A stretch of 42,479 nucleotides of DNA from CAZJDM01 sp964544765 (lineage in GTDB: Bacteria > Bdellovibrionota_B > Oligoflexia > CAYFLR01), in contig CAZJDM010000018.1 of NCBI GenBank assembly GCA_964544765.1, positions 1 to 42,479 on the forward strand. The letters run 5' to 3'. Each line of letters begins with the position of its first letter. Position 1 is the first letter of the stretch. The position numbers and the translations under genes are program-made. Positions 18,429 through 27,533 of this stretch are shown here, in pieces. The notes below the pieces were generated by a model. The model was not told the DNA's origin, searched no databases, and was given only the letters and a program-made list of their open reading frames with translations.

Positions 18429-18491
18429 ATCGTAAATGATGAAAAATAATTGAAATGAAATTTATATGTAAATGTATATAAGGAGAGTATC

Positions 18492-19856
18492 ATGAGTAGT
18501 AAGCTTGAGGAACTCGTAATATGTGGCGCGGTTAGAACTCCTTTTAGTTTTGGTACCAGTTTAAAAGAATTTAAACCAGAGTGTTTGTTAGCAACGGTTC
18601 TTAATGCTTTGGTAGACAAATATTCACTGGATTCAAATGTGATTCAGGCGGTAGCTACCGGCTCGGTAAAACAGGATACTAGTACACCTAACGTTGCCAA
18701 AATTGCCTCTCAATTGGCTGGATTTCCAAATACAACCAGAGATTATAGCGTTCAAAGTAATTGTAATTCTGGTTTTGTTGGTTTGCAAACTGTTATAGGT
18801 AATATTTTATTGGGAGATGGTGATGTATATATTGCAAGTGGTGTTGAAAGTATGAGTAATTTCGGTTACAGACTGCAGGATGTTTCAAATAAGTATGGTT
18901 CTTTATCCGAGTTAGAAGCTAAAATGAATGAGAATGGAAAAGAATTTTTACAAGATTTTAATATAATAGATTGTTTGGAAGAGGGCCTGAAGGATCAGGA
19001 AAATGATTTAGCTATGATCGAAATAGCCGAAATTATGGCCAACGTCTATGAGATATCCCGAGAAGATCAGGATGCCTATACTTTAGAAAACTTAAAAAGG
19101 GCAGTGGATGCGGTTGAAAGCGGGATTTTAGATCCGTATATATGTTCTATTGAAGGTCTGTCAACTCCAATCGGTGTTTTAAAAAGAGATGCTTATCCCT
19201 TAAATCGAAAACGAATGCTTAAAAGACCGGAGAACTTTGCCAAGGCAGCTTGTGTGTTTGCGGCTGATTCGGCTTTTATAAATGCGGCTGATTTCTTTAA
19301 TAAGCATAGCAAGCATTTTAAGGAACTAGGTTTTAAAGGTAGTCAGATTACTCCTTCAGTATCAATGTACAATGCCTGTATTCCAGGTGATGGAGCTGGC
19401 GCAGCTATAGTAACTACGGAGAGTAGAGCCAAAGAACTTGGGCTTAAGCCTGTTTTAAGAATTGTTAGCTGGGGAAGTGCCGGTGTAAATCCGGTAGTTA
19501 TGGGAATTGGTCCAATGGAAGCTACTAATGAAGCTTTTAGTAAACCCAAGACCGCTAGGGCAAAAGGGATTGAGATGGATAATATGGACGTGGTGGAAAT
19601 TCATGAGGCTTTTGCGGCTCAAGTCAAATCAGTATTTAAGCAAAGTAAAATTAAATATAATCGTGAGTGGGATCTCAATAAAGTTAATCCATATGGCGGA
19701 TCATTGGCTTTTACCCATCCTCTAGGCGCAACTAATTATCGATTAATAACCAATATACTTACTTATTTTGACCATAACACTAATGCTAAGTATGCTTTAG
19801 CTACCGGTTGTGCCGGTGGTGGACATGGTTCCGCGTTTGTATTTGAACGTTTTTAG
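18492..19856 (+). CDS. Thiolase (acetyl-CoA acyltransferase family), copy 2
   Basis: The 454-residue thiolase has nucleophile Cys91 in QSNCNSGF, the canonical VEIHEAFAAQ loop, His409 in FTHPLGATN (Thr replaces the usual Gly before His-Pro) and Cys440 in GCAGGGHGSA. It is about 40 residues longer than copy 1, mainly in the loop domain between residues 130 and 250, which resembles the longer thiolases of the FadI/trifunctional-beta group. An AAGGAG site lies 6 bases before ATG 18492. It shares little close identity with copy 1, so the two are old paralogs rather than a recent duplication. Probable role: the terminal thiolytic step for long-chain 3-ketoacyl-CoA. Confidence 0.92.
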   Translation: MSSKLEELVICGAVRTPFSFGTSLKEFKPECLLATVLNALVDKYSLDSNVIQAVATGSVKQDTSTPNVAKIASQLAGFPNTTRDYSVQSNCNSGFVGLQTVIGNILLGDGDVYIASGVESMSNFGYRLQDVSNKYGSLSELEAKMNENGKEFLQDFNIIDCLEEGLKDQENDLAMIEIAEIMANVYEISREDQDAYTLENLKRAVDAVESGILDPYICSIEGLSTPIGVLKRDAYPLNRKRMLKRPENFAKAACVFAADSAFINAADFFNKHSKHFKELGFKGSQITPSVSMYNACIPGDGAGAAIVTTESRAKELGLKPVLRIVSWGSAGVNPVVMGIGPMEATNEAFSKPKTARAKGIEMDNMDVVEIHEAFAAQVKSVFKQSKIKYNREWDLNKVNPYGGSLAFTHPLGATNYRLITNILTYFDHNTNAKYALATGCAGGGHGSAFVFERF

Positions 19857-20060
19857 TCGTTTTACGGTTGATGTGTTAATAGCTTTTCGAGTAATTTGAC
19901 TACCTACATGATTTAGTAACTTGTCAGTAATGCATTGAACTTACTATCTTTTTATAAAAATTTCTTATCTGTAATCTTATCTATTTAAGTAATATCCAGT
20001 AAATTCCGATAAGTTCTATGGCTTTCTTGCGTGGCTAATTAATTCATTAGGAAACATACG

Positions 20061-20447
20061 GTGATTATTATGAAATCTATAGATAAAATCATGAAACCCA
20101 TTAATAATATTATTTTAATTATTTTTATTATCATAAATTTGATGTTTATGATCCAATGTGGAAGTGGTCCCATCAGTGATCTGATGTTTATAGGAAAGGG
20201 ACAGGATTTACGTAGTTCCGAGCAAACCAAGAGAGTCTATGCGAGAATACATCACAGATTCTTAATTCATCGAGTGCATTCAGGTGTGTCAGCTAAAGTA
20301 AATATAAATGGCAATTGCGTAAATAAAAGTGAAGCTCGGAAATTTACCGCCTATGCCATAACTAATTGGTTAAGAGCTTTTGAACAAGCTGTCAATTTGG
20401 GGTTGGTACAAACTAGTTTATATAACCGGTCAAGCCATTGCTTGTGA
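20061..20447 (+). CDS. Small putative lipoprotein of unknown function
   Basis: This 128-residue protein has no recognised family. A long hydrophobic N-terminal segment (about residues 14-31) ends at Cys33 in MIQCGSG, a weak lipobox, so export and lipidation are possible. The mature part is basic and His-rich (ARIHHRFLIHRVHSG) with an Asn-Gly-Asn-Cys and a C-terminal His-Cys-Leu; the two later cysteines could pair. GTG 20061 is the likely start, with TTAGGA (20047-20052) at good spacing; ATG 20070 is in frame and would shorten it by three residues. The 204-base spacer upstream of it shows no clear promoter. It could be an independent gene or the first of a pair with the outer-membrane protein that follows 160 bases later. 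Confidence 0.45.
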   Translation: MIIMKSIDKIMKPINNIILIIFIIINLMFMIQCGSGPISDLMFIGKGQDLRSSEQTKRVYARIHHRFLIHRVHSGVSAKVNINGNCVNKSEARKFTAYAITNWLRAFEQAVNLGLVQTSLYNRSSHCL

Positions 20448-20488
20448 AGGTGGTCTGATGAAAAGTATTTAATTATTTAATTATTCAA

Positions 20489-20522
20489 TTGTCTAAAGTA
20501 TAATCAAAAGTATAATCAAAAG
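20489..20522 (+). promoter_or_regulatory. Tandem 12-bp repeat carrying two -10 boxes
   Basis: AAAGTATAATCA occurs twice in tandem (20495-20506 and 20507-20518) plus a 4-base partial copy. Each full copy holds a perfect TATAAT (20499-20504 and 20511-20516). TTGTCT at 20489-20494 could act as -35 for the second box at 16-base spacing. Transcription would run into the outer-membrane protein gene at 20608. This is a promoter-strength candidate that could vary by slippage. Confidence 0.4.
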
Positions 20523-20568
20523 CTTAAGCATTAAATTAAAATATAATTATTGTTTTACTCCCCATTTT

Positions 20569-20606
20569 ATAACCAGAGGATGGAGTTATAGCCAGAGGAT
20601 GGAATT
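20569..20606 (+). repeat. Tandem 19-bp duplication of the ribosome-binding region
   Basis: Copies at 20569-20587 and 20588-20606 are adjacent and differ at two bases; both contain CCAGAGGATGGA. The second provides the GAGGA site for ATG 20608. The first creates a decoy: its ATG at 20580 is followed by GAG TTA TAG, a three-codon reading frame. Confidence 0.7.
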
Positions 20607-20607
20607 T

Positions 20608-21411
20608 ATGAAATTATCTAAAGTGCTTATAGGGATATATGTATCATTACTATATACGCTACTATATGTTCTGCTGCATACAGTCTCTTCTCAGGCTCTT
20701 GAATCTATTTGGGGTTTATCTTATGGCTATCTGTATCAGCAAAGTTCTTTTCTGTCGCTGGATATTGAAGAAAACCAAGCAGAGGGAGAAATGATGACAC
20801 TGTCTTGGGACTTACATAAATACAAATCTTCTTCCTCTATTGGTTATGGCTTTGGTTTGGGTTTAACTTTTCCCATGCAAAATTATACTGGCTATGCGGA
20901 TTCAACTAATAGTGTTGAGAAGTATTATTTTGAAATTAAACCTCAATTAGATAAAAATGATATACCAAGTATTTGGGGATCAATGAATATGTCTTATAAA
21001 GCTTTGCTAACAAGTAATTGCTACTTTCGTTTTATCTCCGCTTTGGGTTTAAGCTTTGGTGAATATAGTATGAACTTGGTAGGCGCTACTTTAACAGAAG
21101 CTTCTAGTAGCAGCAGTAAAGTGACTACAGATATTAATTATCGTTATTATGAATATAAAGGCATAGGTATAGGATCATTTGTTCGAGTGTGGGCCGGTTT
21201 ATCGTATAAGTTTACCAAATGGAATGTATCTATTGGTACTGGAATAAGAAGGACCTTGAAGCAAATTTTTATTTCCAATACAGATGATGATGATTTAAAA
21301 ACGCTCTCGTCAGATAGTTGGTTTTTATTAGAAGATAAGAGTCGTGTTTTTGGACGGTTGGAAAATCTGGACTATCTATATGGATTTTTGGGATTAGTAA
21401 GCAGTTGGTAA
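20608..21411 (+). CDS. Probable small outer-membrane beta-barrel protein
   Basis: The 267-residue product begins with a basic residue and a hydrophobic signal peptide (LIGIYVSLLYTLLYVLLHTV), with likely cleavage after SSQA. The mature part alternates aromatic and polar residues in strands (for example WGLSYGYLYQQ, YGFGLGLTF, YRYYEYKGIGIGSFVRVWAGLSY) and ends in Trp, a common outer-membrane assembly signature. An 8- to 10-stranded barrel would fit the size. No family was recognised. ATG 20608 is preferred to ATG 20599 because the GAGGA site is correctly spaced only for 20608. Its TAA at 21409-21411 abuts the stop codon of the convergent sensor gene with no intervening base, so there is no room for a terminator between them. 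Confidence 0.6.
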   Translation: MKLSKVLIGIYVSLLYTLLYVLLHTVSSQALESIWGLSYGYLYQQSSFLSLDIEENQAEGEMMTLSWDLHKYKSSSSIGYGFGLGLTFPMQNYTGYADSTNSVEKYYFEIKPQLDKNDIPSIWGSMNMSYKALLTSNCYFRFISALGLSFGEYSMNLVGATLTEASSSSSKVTTDINYRYYEYKGIGIGSFVRVWAGLSYKFTKWNVSIGTGIRRTLKQIFISNTDDDDLKTLSSDSWFLLEDKSRVFGRLENLDYLYGFLGLVSSW

Positions 21412-24162
21412 TTAAATAGCGGTTATTTCTTCTTGAGTATGATCTAAAAGTACAGCTCTTAAGTAAATATCAAATTGAATTCCAACACCTACTTCGCTGG
21501 TAGCTTCCAGTTTTCCCCCCCATTTTATTATCTGTTTGGCAACTGCATATAATTTGCGGTATTCAACGGTATCCTCTTCACTATCTTCCGATGGTGTATT
21601 AATATATTCATCTAAAAGAGATTGGTCCATACCACTTCCGTGATTACTAAAACGATAACCTGACTTACCGGCAATTTGAAAGGTGGATATTTTAATTTTG
21701 CTATCTTTTAAGGCATCATTAATTAAGATTTTTAAGAAAAGGTGAACAACGCTTTCAAAGAATAAAGAAGCAAAAACAAAATTCTCTTCATCGGGAAGGT
21801 TAACTTCTATAGCGACCTTCTTAGCCAGAGCATCTTTAGATACTTGTGGAACGACCTCCTCAATCATGTCCTTAGGATTTATGATAAAATGATCAACATC
21901 GGATGGAAATATGTCTTGCTTTAGTTGAGAACGTATTTCTTTTAGGCTGTCTTCAATTTCATCAACACTACCATCAATCATTTCGAAAATTTTCTCATGA
22001 TCCTTATGAATCTTTTTATATTGTTCCAGAATTGCTGAACCCAACATTACAATTTCTAAGGAACGTCGTAATTTGTAGTGATGAACATCAAATAATCTAA
22101 TTTTAGCATTCATTAGCTTTTTAACATTGGTAATGTCTATCAATTCAAATAAAATACCGGTTATTTGGAAAGGTTTTTTATCAAACATATTTAAATTATT
22201 GGGATCATGAGTGAGAGCTCTGATATTTAATGCATATTGGTTTTCTGGAGCTGAAGGTAAATGAACCGATAATGAAATAGTGTTACGGTTGAGGATCACG
22301 TTTTGTAAAAAACCTTGAAACATGGTCCTATCTTTCATACTAAGAGCTACTCCAAGATCCAGGGCGTTTGAGTCTTCAGGATTTAACCCGGAAACTCGAC
22401 ATAGACTGTGCATTTTTTCATTAACATACAAAACTCTACCAAATAAGTCGTATAAAATAATAGCCGTATCTAATTCGTTAAGTACTTCTTCGGTTAGGGA
22501 TAGTCTTTGTTCCAGTATTTTTAATGACTCGTTTAATTTCTTATAAGCAAAAGCATCACCTTCCATGCGTAAATACTTTTTAAGACTGCTATCATCAGAA
22601 ATTTGCTGTAGTTGCCATTGATGGCGAATGTATAACATTTCTCCGACTTGAGTAGTAAAGTTTTTCATAATGGATGTGAATCTTGGGGTTTTCTCTAGCT
22701 GGTCAGAATCAATTGTATAGGCTAAAAACCCTAATACTTGTCCCGTAAAAGTTAATGGCACTAAAAATTCCAATTCATTATGTTTGGTATGTTTAAAAAA
22801 TCTAACCTTTTCAATTTGAATAATTCCTTTTTCTTCAATAGCTGTAGAATAGGGTGTTCGGGTATAATCGCGTCGTTTTTCGTTGATGTCGTCCACCGAA
22901 CAATTAAAAGATTTTACTTCTTTTACTCGATGATCATGACTAATACGATCTAGAAAAATAGCCTTATTAAGATGGAGTGTTTGACTCATCATGGTAATGA
23001 TTTGATCCCAGTACTCAGGAGATGAGTGAAAATTTTGGGGAAACAATCTCTGTTTTAATTTTAAGGATAAATCTATCAACATCCGATGGGCGGTTAAATT
23101 ATCCCTGATTACTTTGTTAAAATAAATATATAGAAAGATAACCGATTGACTGAATATTACTTCGGTGAGGGGAACCCATAAATCAAGAAAAACACTTGAT
23201 AAAACAAAAACTACTATGTATGAACCAATTATCAACGCGTTTAATAAGATAGACATTCGAACATTGACAAATTGGAAAATAATGAACCCGATAATAAATA
23301 TTGCTAAGTGAATAAATATTTTGAATAAAGCGCTTAGATCACCAATCTCGTTTTTAGCTAGAAGGGTATTTAAGGCATATCCATGAAAGTCCAACAAGGA
23401 CATTCTAGGACCGTTTTTAGTAATTGGTGTTATAATATTTTCGGTTTTAGTGTCTAATTGTCTACCGATTAAAACAATTTTTCCTTTGATAATTTCAGGT
23501 AAGGATTTTTCTTTTAAAATACGTTGTAGATTGATTTTAGGAAGGCCATGACTAAGTCCTCCGAAATTGACCATAAAAGTTGGTGGGGGTAAGGTTGTTG
23601 TTGTTTTGGTGCTTGTTCTTTCTTTTACTATGAATTCAATTGATTTGATGGGATTATCATTAAAATAGGAGTAATTACTTTGATAGCGATAAACACCATT
23701 AATGGGATCGGGAACATCGATGATGCCCCAGTGATAATTAGGTTGTAGTGATAATCCTTCAGGGATAGGAGGAGTTAAAGATTTCAGGTCCTCTTGCTCA
23801 GATTCAGAGTCAGGGTCGCTAAGAAGGTTTCTACCAATAATTACTCGATCAGACGTGATTACAGAAGAATAGAATTGGGTCGAGGCGCTGGCTGGTATAA
23901 TGGTAAAAACAATTAGTTTGGCTTGATTTTGATTAAGCAAATCGATAAGAGCCGGCCACGCTTTATTAAAATGTAAATAATCCCTAGGTACTTCAATTAG
24001 AAGAATATTAGTTTTATCCTGATTAATTTCAGGTACCAAAGTTATCGTATGGTCAAATAAATAAGAATCGAAAAACTTAAAAGCTTCAAAATAACTAAAG
24101 CTCAAACAGGTGATTAGCAGGAATAATAGAATTACAACCCGGTAGATATAGTTTTTTCTCAT
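21412..24162 (-). CDS. CHASE2-domain membrane sensor with PAS and degenerate histidine-kinase ATPase domain
   Basis: The 916-residue protein has an N-terminal membrane segment (residues 8-25) and an extracytoplasmic CHASE2-like sensor (about 35-270). About three membrane helices follow (277-345), then a GAF-like region (about 375-510) and a PAS domain (about 555-665; GRVLYVNEKM). A helical dimerisation-like segment contains FDVHHYKLRR near 691. The C-terminus resembles a kinase ATPase domain but is degenerate: the N-box reads LINDALKDS with Asp where Asn is expected, and the Asp-x-Gly motif is replaced by SNHGSGMD. WGGKLEATSEVGVG resembles the G2 box. It may be a kinase-dead sensor or a divergent kinase. 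It diverges from the polymer operon at 24298 and could sense envelope state for it. No Shine-Dalgarno site precedes its ATG. Confidence 0.75.
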   Translation of the reverse strand: MRKNYIYRVVILLFLLITCLSFSYFEAFKFFDSYLFDHTITLVPEINQDKTNILLIEVPRDYLHFNKAWPALIDLLNQNQAKLIVFTIIPASASTQFYSSVITSDRVIIGRNLLSDPDSESEQEDLKSLTPPIPEGLSLQPNYHWGIIDVPDPINGVYRYQSNYSYFNDNPIKSIEFIVKERTSTKTTTTLPPPTFMVNFGGLSHGLPKINLQRILKEKSLPEIIKGKIVLIGRQLDTKTENIITPITKNGPRMSLLDFHGYALNTLLAKNEIGDLSALFKIFIHLAIFIIGFIIFQFVNVRMSILLNALIIGSYIVVFVLSSVFLDLWVPLTEVIFSQSVIFLYIYFNKVIRDNLTAHRMLIDLSLKLKQRLFPQNFHSSPEYWDQIITMMSQTLHLNKAIFLDRISHDHRVKEVKSFNCSVDDINEKRRDYTRTPYSTAIEEKGIIQIEKVRFFKHTKHNELEFLVPLTFTGQVLGFLAYTIDSDQLEKTPRFTSIMKNFTTQVGEMLYIRHQWQLQQISDDSSLKKYLRMEGDAFAYKKLNESLKILEQRLSLTEEVLNELDTAIILYDLFGRVLYVNEKMHSLCRVSGLNPEDSNALDLGVALSMKDRTMFQGFLQNVILNRNTISLSVHLPSAPENQYALNIRALTHDPNNLNMFDKKPFQITGILFELIDITNVKKLMNAKIRLFDVHHYKLRRSLEIVMLGSAILEQYKKIHKDHEKIFEMIDGSVDEIEDSLKEIRSQLKQDIFPSDVDHFIINPKDMIEEVVPQVSKDALAKKVAIEVNLPDEENFVFASLFFESVVHLFLKILINDALKDSKIKISTFQIAGKSGYRFSNHGSGMDQSLLDEYINTPSEDSEEDTVEYRKLYAVAKQIIKWGGKLEATSEVGVGIQFDIYLRAVLLDHTQEEITAI

Positions 24163-24217
24163 AAAAAAACTTTTGGCTTTGATTAATTTCGGCTAAAATA
24201 TTGGTATCTTAATGAGA

Positions 24218-24226
24218 ATTATACCA
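24218..24226 (-). promoter_or_regulatory. Extended -10 promoter candidate for the CHASE2 sensor gene
   Basis: Read on the minus strand, TGGTATAAT is an extended -10 (TG, one base, then a perfect TATAAT at 24223-24218). The predicted leader to ATG 24162 is about 48 bases. The -35 is poor (TTTACA 14 bases away), which extended -10 promoters tolerate. On the plus strand, TATAAT at 24281-24286 lies only 12 bases before the TTG start of the next gene. Confidence 0.45.
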
Positions 24227-24297
24227 TATTTTAGTTATGTAAAGAAGTCACCGTACTGAGGGGAAGAGATGGCAATTTAATATAATGGGAGAAACTA

Positions 24298-27200
24298 TTG
24301 TTCCCTTTAAATATTTTTCCTCAATATAGCCTTTCTAGTTCTATCATTACCACTGTTTGGGTAGGAGTTTTTATTATCTCCTTCTTTAATCTACGATTTG
24401 GTTGGGTGATGTCCGGATTGGTGGTGCCGGGATATTTAGTACCCATCTTACTAATAAAACCTTGGGCGGCCCTTATCATTGTTACTCAGGGGATAATTGC
24501 TTACTGGTTGATCTGGCTCTATTCAGAATATTTCTCTGAGTTTGGCAAATGGCACAATTTCTTTGGAAGGGATCGTTTTTTCGCTATATTGTTAGCTAGT
24601 GTCCTTACCAAGATAGTCTTTGATTTATGGGTATTGCCGCAAATTGGCGTATTGTTGGATCATTATAATATTCAATTCGATTATCGAAATAATCTACATA
24701 GCTTTGGGTTGATTGTAGTGGCCTTGATTGCCAATCAATTTTGGAAACCAGGTGTGGTTAGGGGAATGCTTCCATTGTTAGTTTGTATTGGTTTAACCTA
24801 TCTGATTGTAAGGTACGTCTTCATTGAATTTACTAACTTTTCGATCGAAAATTTGGGATATGTTTTCGAAGATATTGCTTCCTCTATTGTTGCAGCTCCT
24901 AAGGCATACATTGTGATGCTGACCACCGCCTATATCGCTTCTTATATAAATCTGCGTTACGCCTGGGAATTTAACGGTATATTAATTCCTTCCTTGATTG
25001 CTTTGCAGTGGTATTCGCCTCTAAAAATACTCTCAACTGTTGTTGAAGCGATTATTATTTTATTGGCCGCTTATGCTATTTTAAGAACTCCTTTTTTCAA
25101 GCGAATGACCATGGAAGGTGCTCGTAAGATAATGCTGTTTTTTAATATTAGTTATGTTTACAAATTTATTTTAGCTTATATTATTCTTTGGATTTTTCCT
25201 GAGCAAAAAATTACCGACTTGTATGGTTTAGGATATCTCTTGCCGACCTTAATTGCAGTAAAGGTACATGATAAAGGTATTCCTCTAAAAATAACCAGGG
25301 CCATAATACAAACTTCGTTTTTGGCTGTATTGGTGGCCAGCATTATTGGCTATACCCTTACTTGGATTCCTAAACTCATAGGTATTGGACAAGATATTGC
25401 TCCTTCGGGAGATATTACTCCTATCAAGGAAGAAAAAGGAACCTTGGCTCAAATTATTCATGATGAGAGACTTCATTTATATAAATCGAGAAAAGTTGTT
25501 GTACCATTACCAGATGAAGTAGAAGCTTTTGTTCGAGGAATCAAAATACTTGATAAGTATTTAAGATCACATGATACGCTATTATTTAAAGAATTAGAAC
25601 AGGCCCATGATCTGCTTAAGAGTGCCAATTTTAGGTTAAGGATCATCAATCAAAAATACTTATTAATTTCTGAAAAAGAACCTTATCGTGGTTGGGGTAT
25701 ATTCCTGATTAGAATATCAGAGGAAAAGGGACCGGCGATTGAGGTGCCTATGCCTCTAGGAGAATGGGGAAGTGTTAATACCGCTCAAATTTTATTTCAA
25801 AAACTTAAAGGTAAAACTTTAGCTATCGCGGGGTCCCCGTTTGATAGCAAAAATAATAATAGTAAGAATAGTAAAAATGGTTATTCTTATGAGGTCTTTA
25901 AGGATCATCGCACTATATTTCAGGCGTTTCACAAGGTTTTTGGTAGACGGGACGTAGTACAGATCCGAACCGAGAGTGTTAAAAAAGTGATGGTTAATAA
26001 TCAAAGTACTATTTGGGTCAGGTCGAATCTTCCCTCTACTTTGGATTTAAGAACCCTAAAAAGTATAGCCCCCAATTTGCAAGTTAAATGGGGGTCTACT
26101 TCGGATTTAAATATTCAACGAGAAACTACAATTAAAGGTTTTTCAGAATTGTTTCTACATAAATCAGATGTCGTCAATCTTTTGACTGGATCGATTGATT
26201 TATTTGCTAGATCAAACGAAAGTTTAAAGATCAAAGTTATTGAAGAACCTCAAGAAATTACGGGATTAATTAATGACTGGATGGATCAGCAAAAGATTTT
26301 AATTGCTGAAAAAGGAAGTAATAAATATATTTTGCCCTCTGTAGGAGAATTACTCTTTTTTAGCGAAGAAGTTCTGACTCCATTATTACAACTAATTATC
26401 GATAGTGATTTTTCGACTCAATTGGATGACAAACATTTAAAGACTCTATTACTAATCAACACCTCTGCCTCGCTGATGGGATATCAGTTATTAAAATATC
26501 GAGATACGCAAAATAAAAAGGAATACATTATTTTGATAGAGAAAGATGAGGTTGTTCAACGAAAGTATTGGGGGGTTTATATCTTTAGGATAGGTGAGAG
26601 TCTGCCTTATTTAGTGCAAGTACCTCGACCTGTCAGTGAACGTTTTATTTTAGAGTATGGTTTAATGTTTTTTAATCATATTCAAGCTAAGGCTTTGCTT
26701 ATTTCAGGAACTCATCCCGATGCCAATATTGATGGAACTTCTCAGATATTTTCACCTCCCTATAAATCTAATTTGTTTAATTTAGTCACTCAATCGATAT
26801 TAAGAGAATATAAAGAATCAGAATTTATGTCGGTTTTATGTCGCAGTATTAATGCTTATGATGTTGTATTAAATCGGCGAGCCAATGTACTGGTCTCTTT
26901 CTTAGGAGGATTTACCAGTTATGATAAATTGAGTTTTTTAGAAAAAACTCTGATTGATGATATAAAAGTTTACTCTCCGGTGGTTGAGATAGTCAACGGT
27001 AGTTCCGCTTATTCGGGATATGAGTTTGCCGCAAGCGCCGCGTCCGGTTATGTAAATCACACTATTAACAAAGGATTTGCTACTATTTGGATTTCCAAGG
27101 TAACCAGGCGCAAATTTAAAAAATATTATGATAATCGTTCTCAAGCAGCTCAAATTAAAGCTCTGGAAATTCCAGTTCTAAATGAGAATTTATTGTTGTA

Positions 27201-27531
27201 CATGAGAGATAAGAGCCAGATAGGGCGCCTTTCACCTCGTTTAAAAAAGTACCGAAATAAGATTCAACAGTATATTGATACTAGGGATGTATCGATTTTG
27301 TATAACATGTCTTTAGATAAAACCAGGATACATTTAAAAAATATAGTGGATACAAATACTAAACAATCCTTTTTATTGATGTTTGATAGAAAAATGAGCA
27401 TTATAATGTTGGTAAATTTATATCCTACAAATACTTTTAAGACCAAAAATTTAAAGAAAGACAGTTTTAAGTGGTCGGAAATTTCTCACTTTATAAATAC
27501 TAAAAATGAAACCTTTTTGGAGTTTAATTAA
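24298..27531 (+). CDS. pgsC: Tandem PgsC/CapC membrane protein fused to two degenerate hydrolase-like repeats
   Basis: The product has 1077 residues. Residues about 12-170 match the poly-gamma-glutamate synthase membrane subunit PgsC/CapC (SGLVVPGYL near 40, GRDRFFAILLASVLTKIVFD near 98, and a late LIVVALIANQFWKPG). A second, more diverged copy occupies about 200-360 (FNGILIPSL near 227, GYLLPTLIAVKVHDKG). Normal PgsC is about 150 residues with one copy. The cytoplasmic or periplasmic remainder holds two repeats of about 250 residues (from about 404 and 685). Each has a strand pattern WG-[IV]-[FY]-[LI]-x-R then [EQ]-V-P-x-P (IEVPMP near 481, VQVPRP near 774), matching the PHG region of the hydrolase encoded at 30075-30956 but without its histidines. 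The start is TTG at 24298, with GGGAG 6 bases upstream. PgsC is sure; the repeats are inferred by eye. Confidence 0.85.
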   Translation: MFPLNIFPQYSLSSSIITTVWVGVFIISFFNLRFGWVMSGLVVPGYLVPILLIKPWAALIIVTQGIIAYWLIWLYSEYFSEFGKWHNFFGRDRFFAILLASVLTKIVFDLWVLPQIGVLLDHYNIQFDYRNNLHSFGLIVVALIANQFWKPGVVRGMLPLLVCIGLTYLIVRYVFIEFTNFSIENLGYVFEDIASSIVAAPKAYIVMLTTAYIASYINLRYAWEFNGILIPSLIALQWYSPLKILSTVVEAIIILLAAYAILRTPFFKRMTMEGARKIMLFFNISYVYKFILAYIILWIFPEQKITDLYGLGYLLPTLIAVKVHDKGIPLKITRAIIQTSFLAVLVASIIGYTLTWIPKLIGIGQDIAPSGDITPIKEEKGTLAQIIHDERLHLYKSRKVVVPLPDEVEAFVRGIKILDKYLRSHDTLLFKELEQAHDLLKSANFRLRIINQKYLLISEKEPYRGWGIFLIRISEEKGPAIEVPMPLGEWGSVNTAQILFQKLKGKTLAIAGSPFDSKNNNSKNSKNGYSYEVFKDHRTIFQAFHKVFGRRDVVQIRTESVKKVMVNNQSTIWVRSNLPSTLDLRTLKSIAPNLQVKWGSTSDLNIQRETTIKGFSELFLHKSDVVNLLTGSIDLFARSNESLKIKVIEEPQEITGLINDWMDQQKILIAEKGSNKYILPSVGELLFFSEEVLTPLLQLIIDSDFSTQLDDKHLKTLLLINTSASLMGYQLLKYRDTQNKKEYIILIEKDEVVQRKYWGVYIFRIGESLPYLVQVPRPVSERFILEYGLMFFNHIQAKALLISGTHPDANIDGTSQIFSPPYKSNLFNLVTQSILREYKESEFMSVLCRSINAYDVVLNRRANVLVSFLGGFTSYDKLSFLEKTLIDDIKVYSPVVEIVNGSSAYSGYEFAASAASGYVNHTINKGFATIWISKVTRRKFKKYYDNRSQAAQIKALEIPVLNENLLLYMRDKSQIGRLSPRLKKYRNKIQQYIDTRDVSILYNMSLDKTRIHLKNIVDTNTKQSFLLMFDRKMSIIMLVNLYPTNTFKTKNLKKDSFKWSEISHFINTKNETFLEFN

Positions 27532-27533
27532 AA

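Noticed and set aside
18284..18619. Minus-strand frame of 111 codons spanning the gap between the thiolases
   Set aside because: It covers the conserved C-terminal motifs of thiolase 1 and the start of thiolase 2, including its ribosome site.
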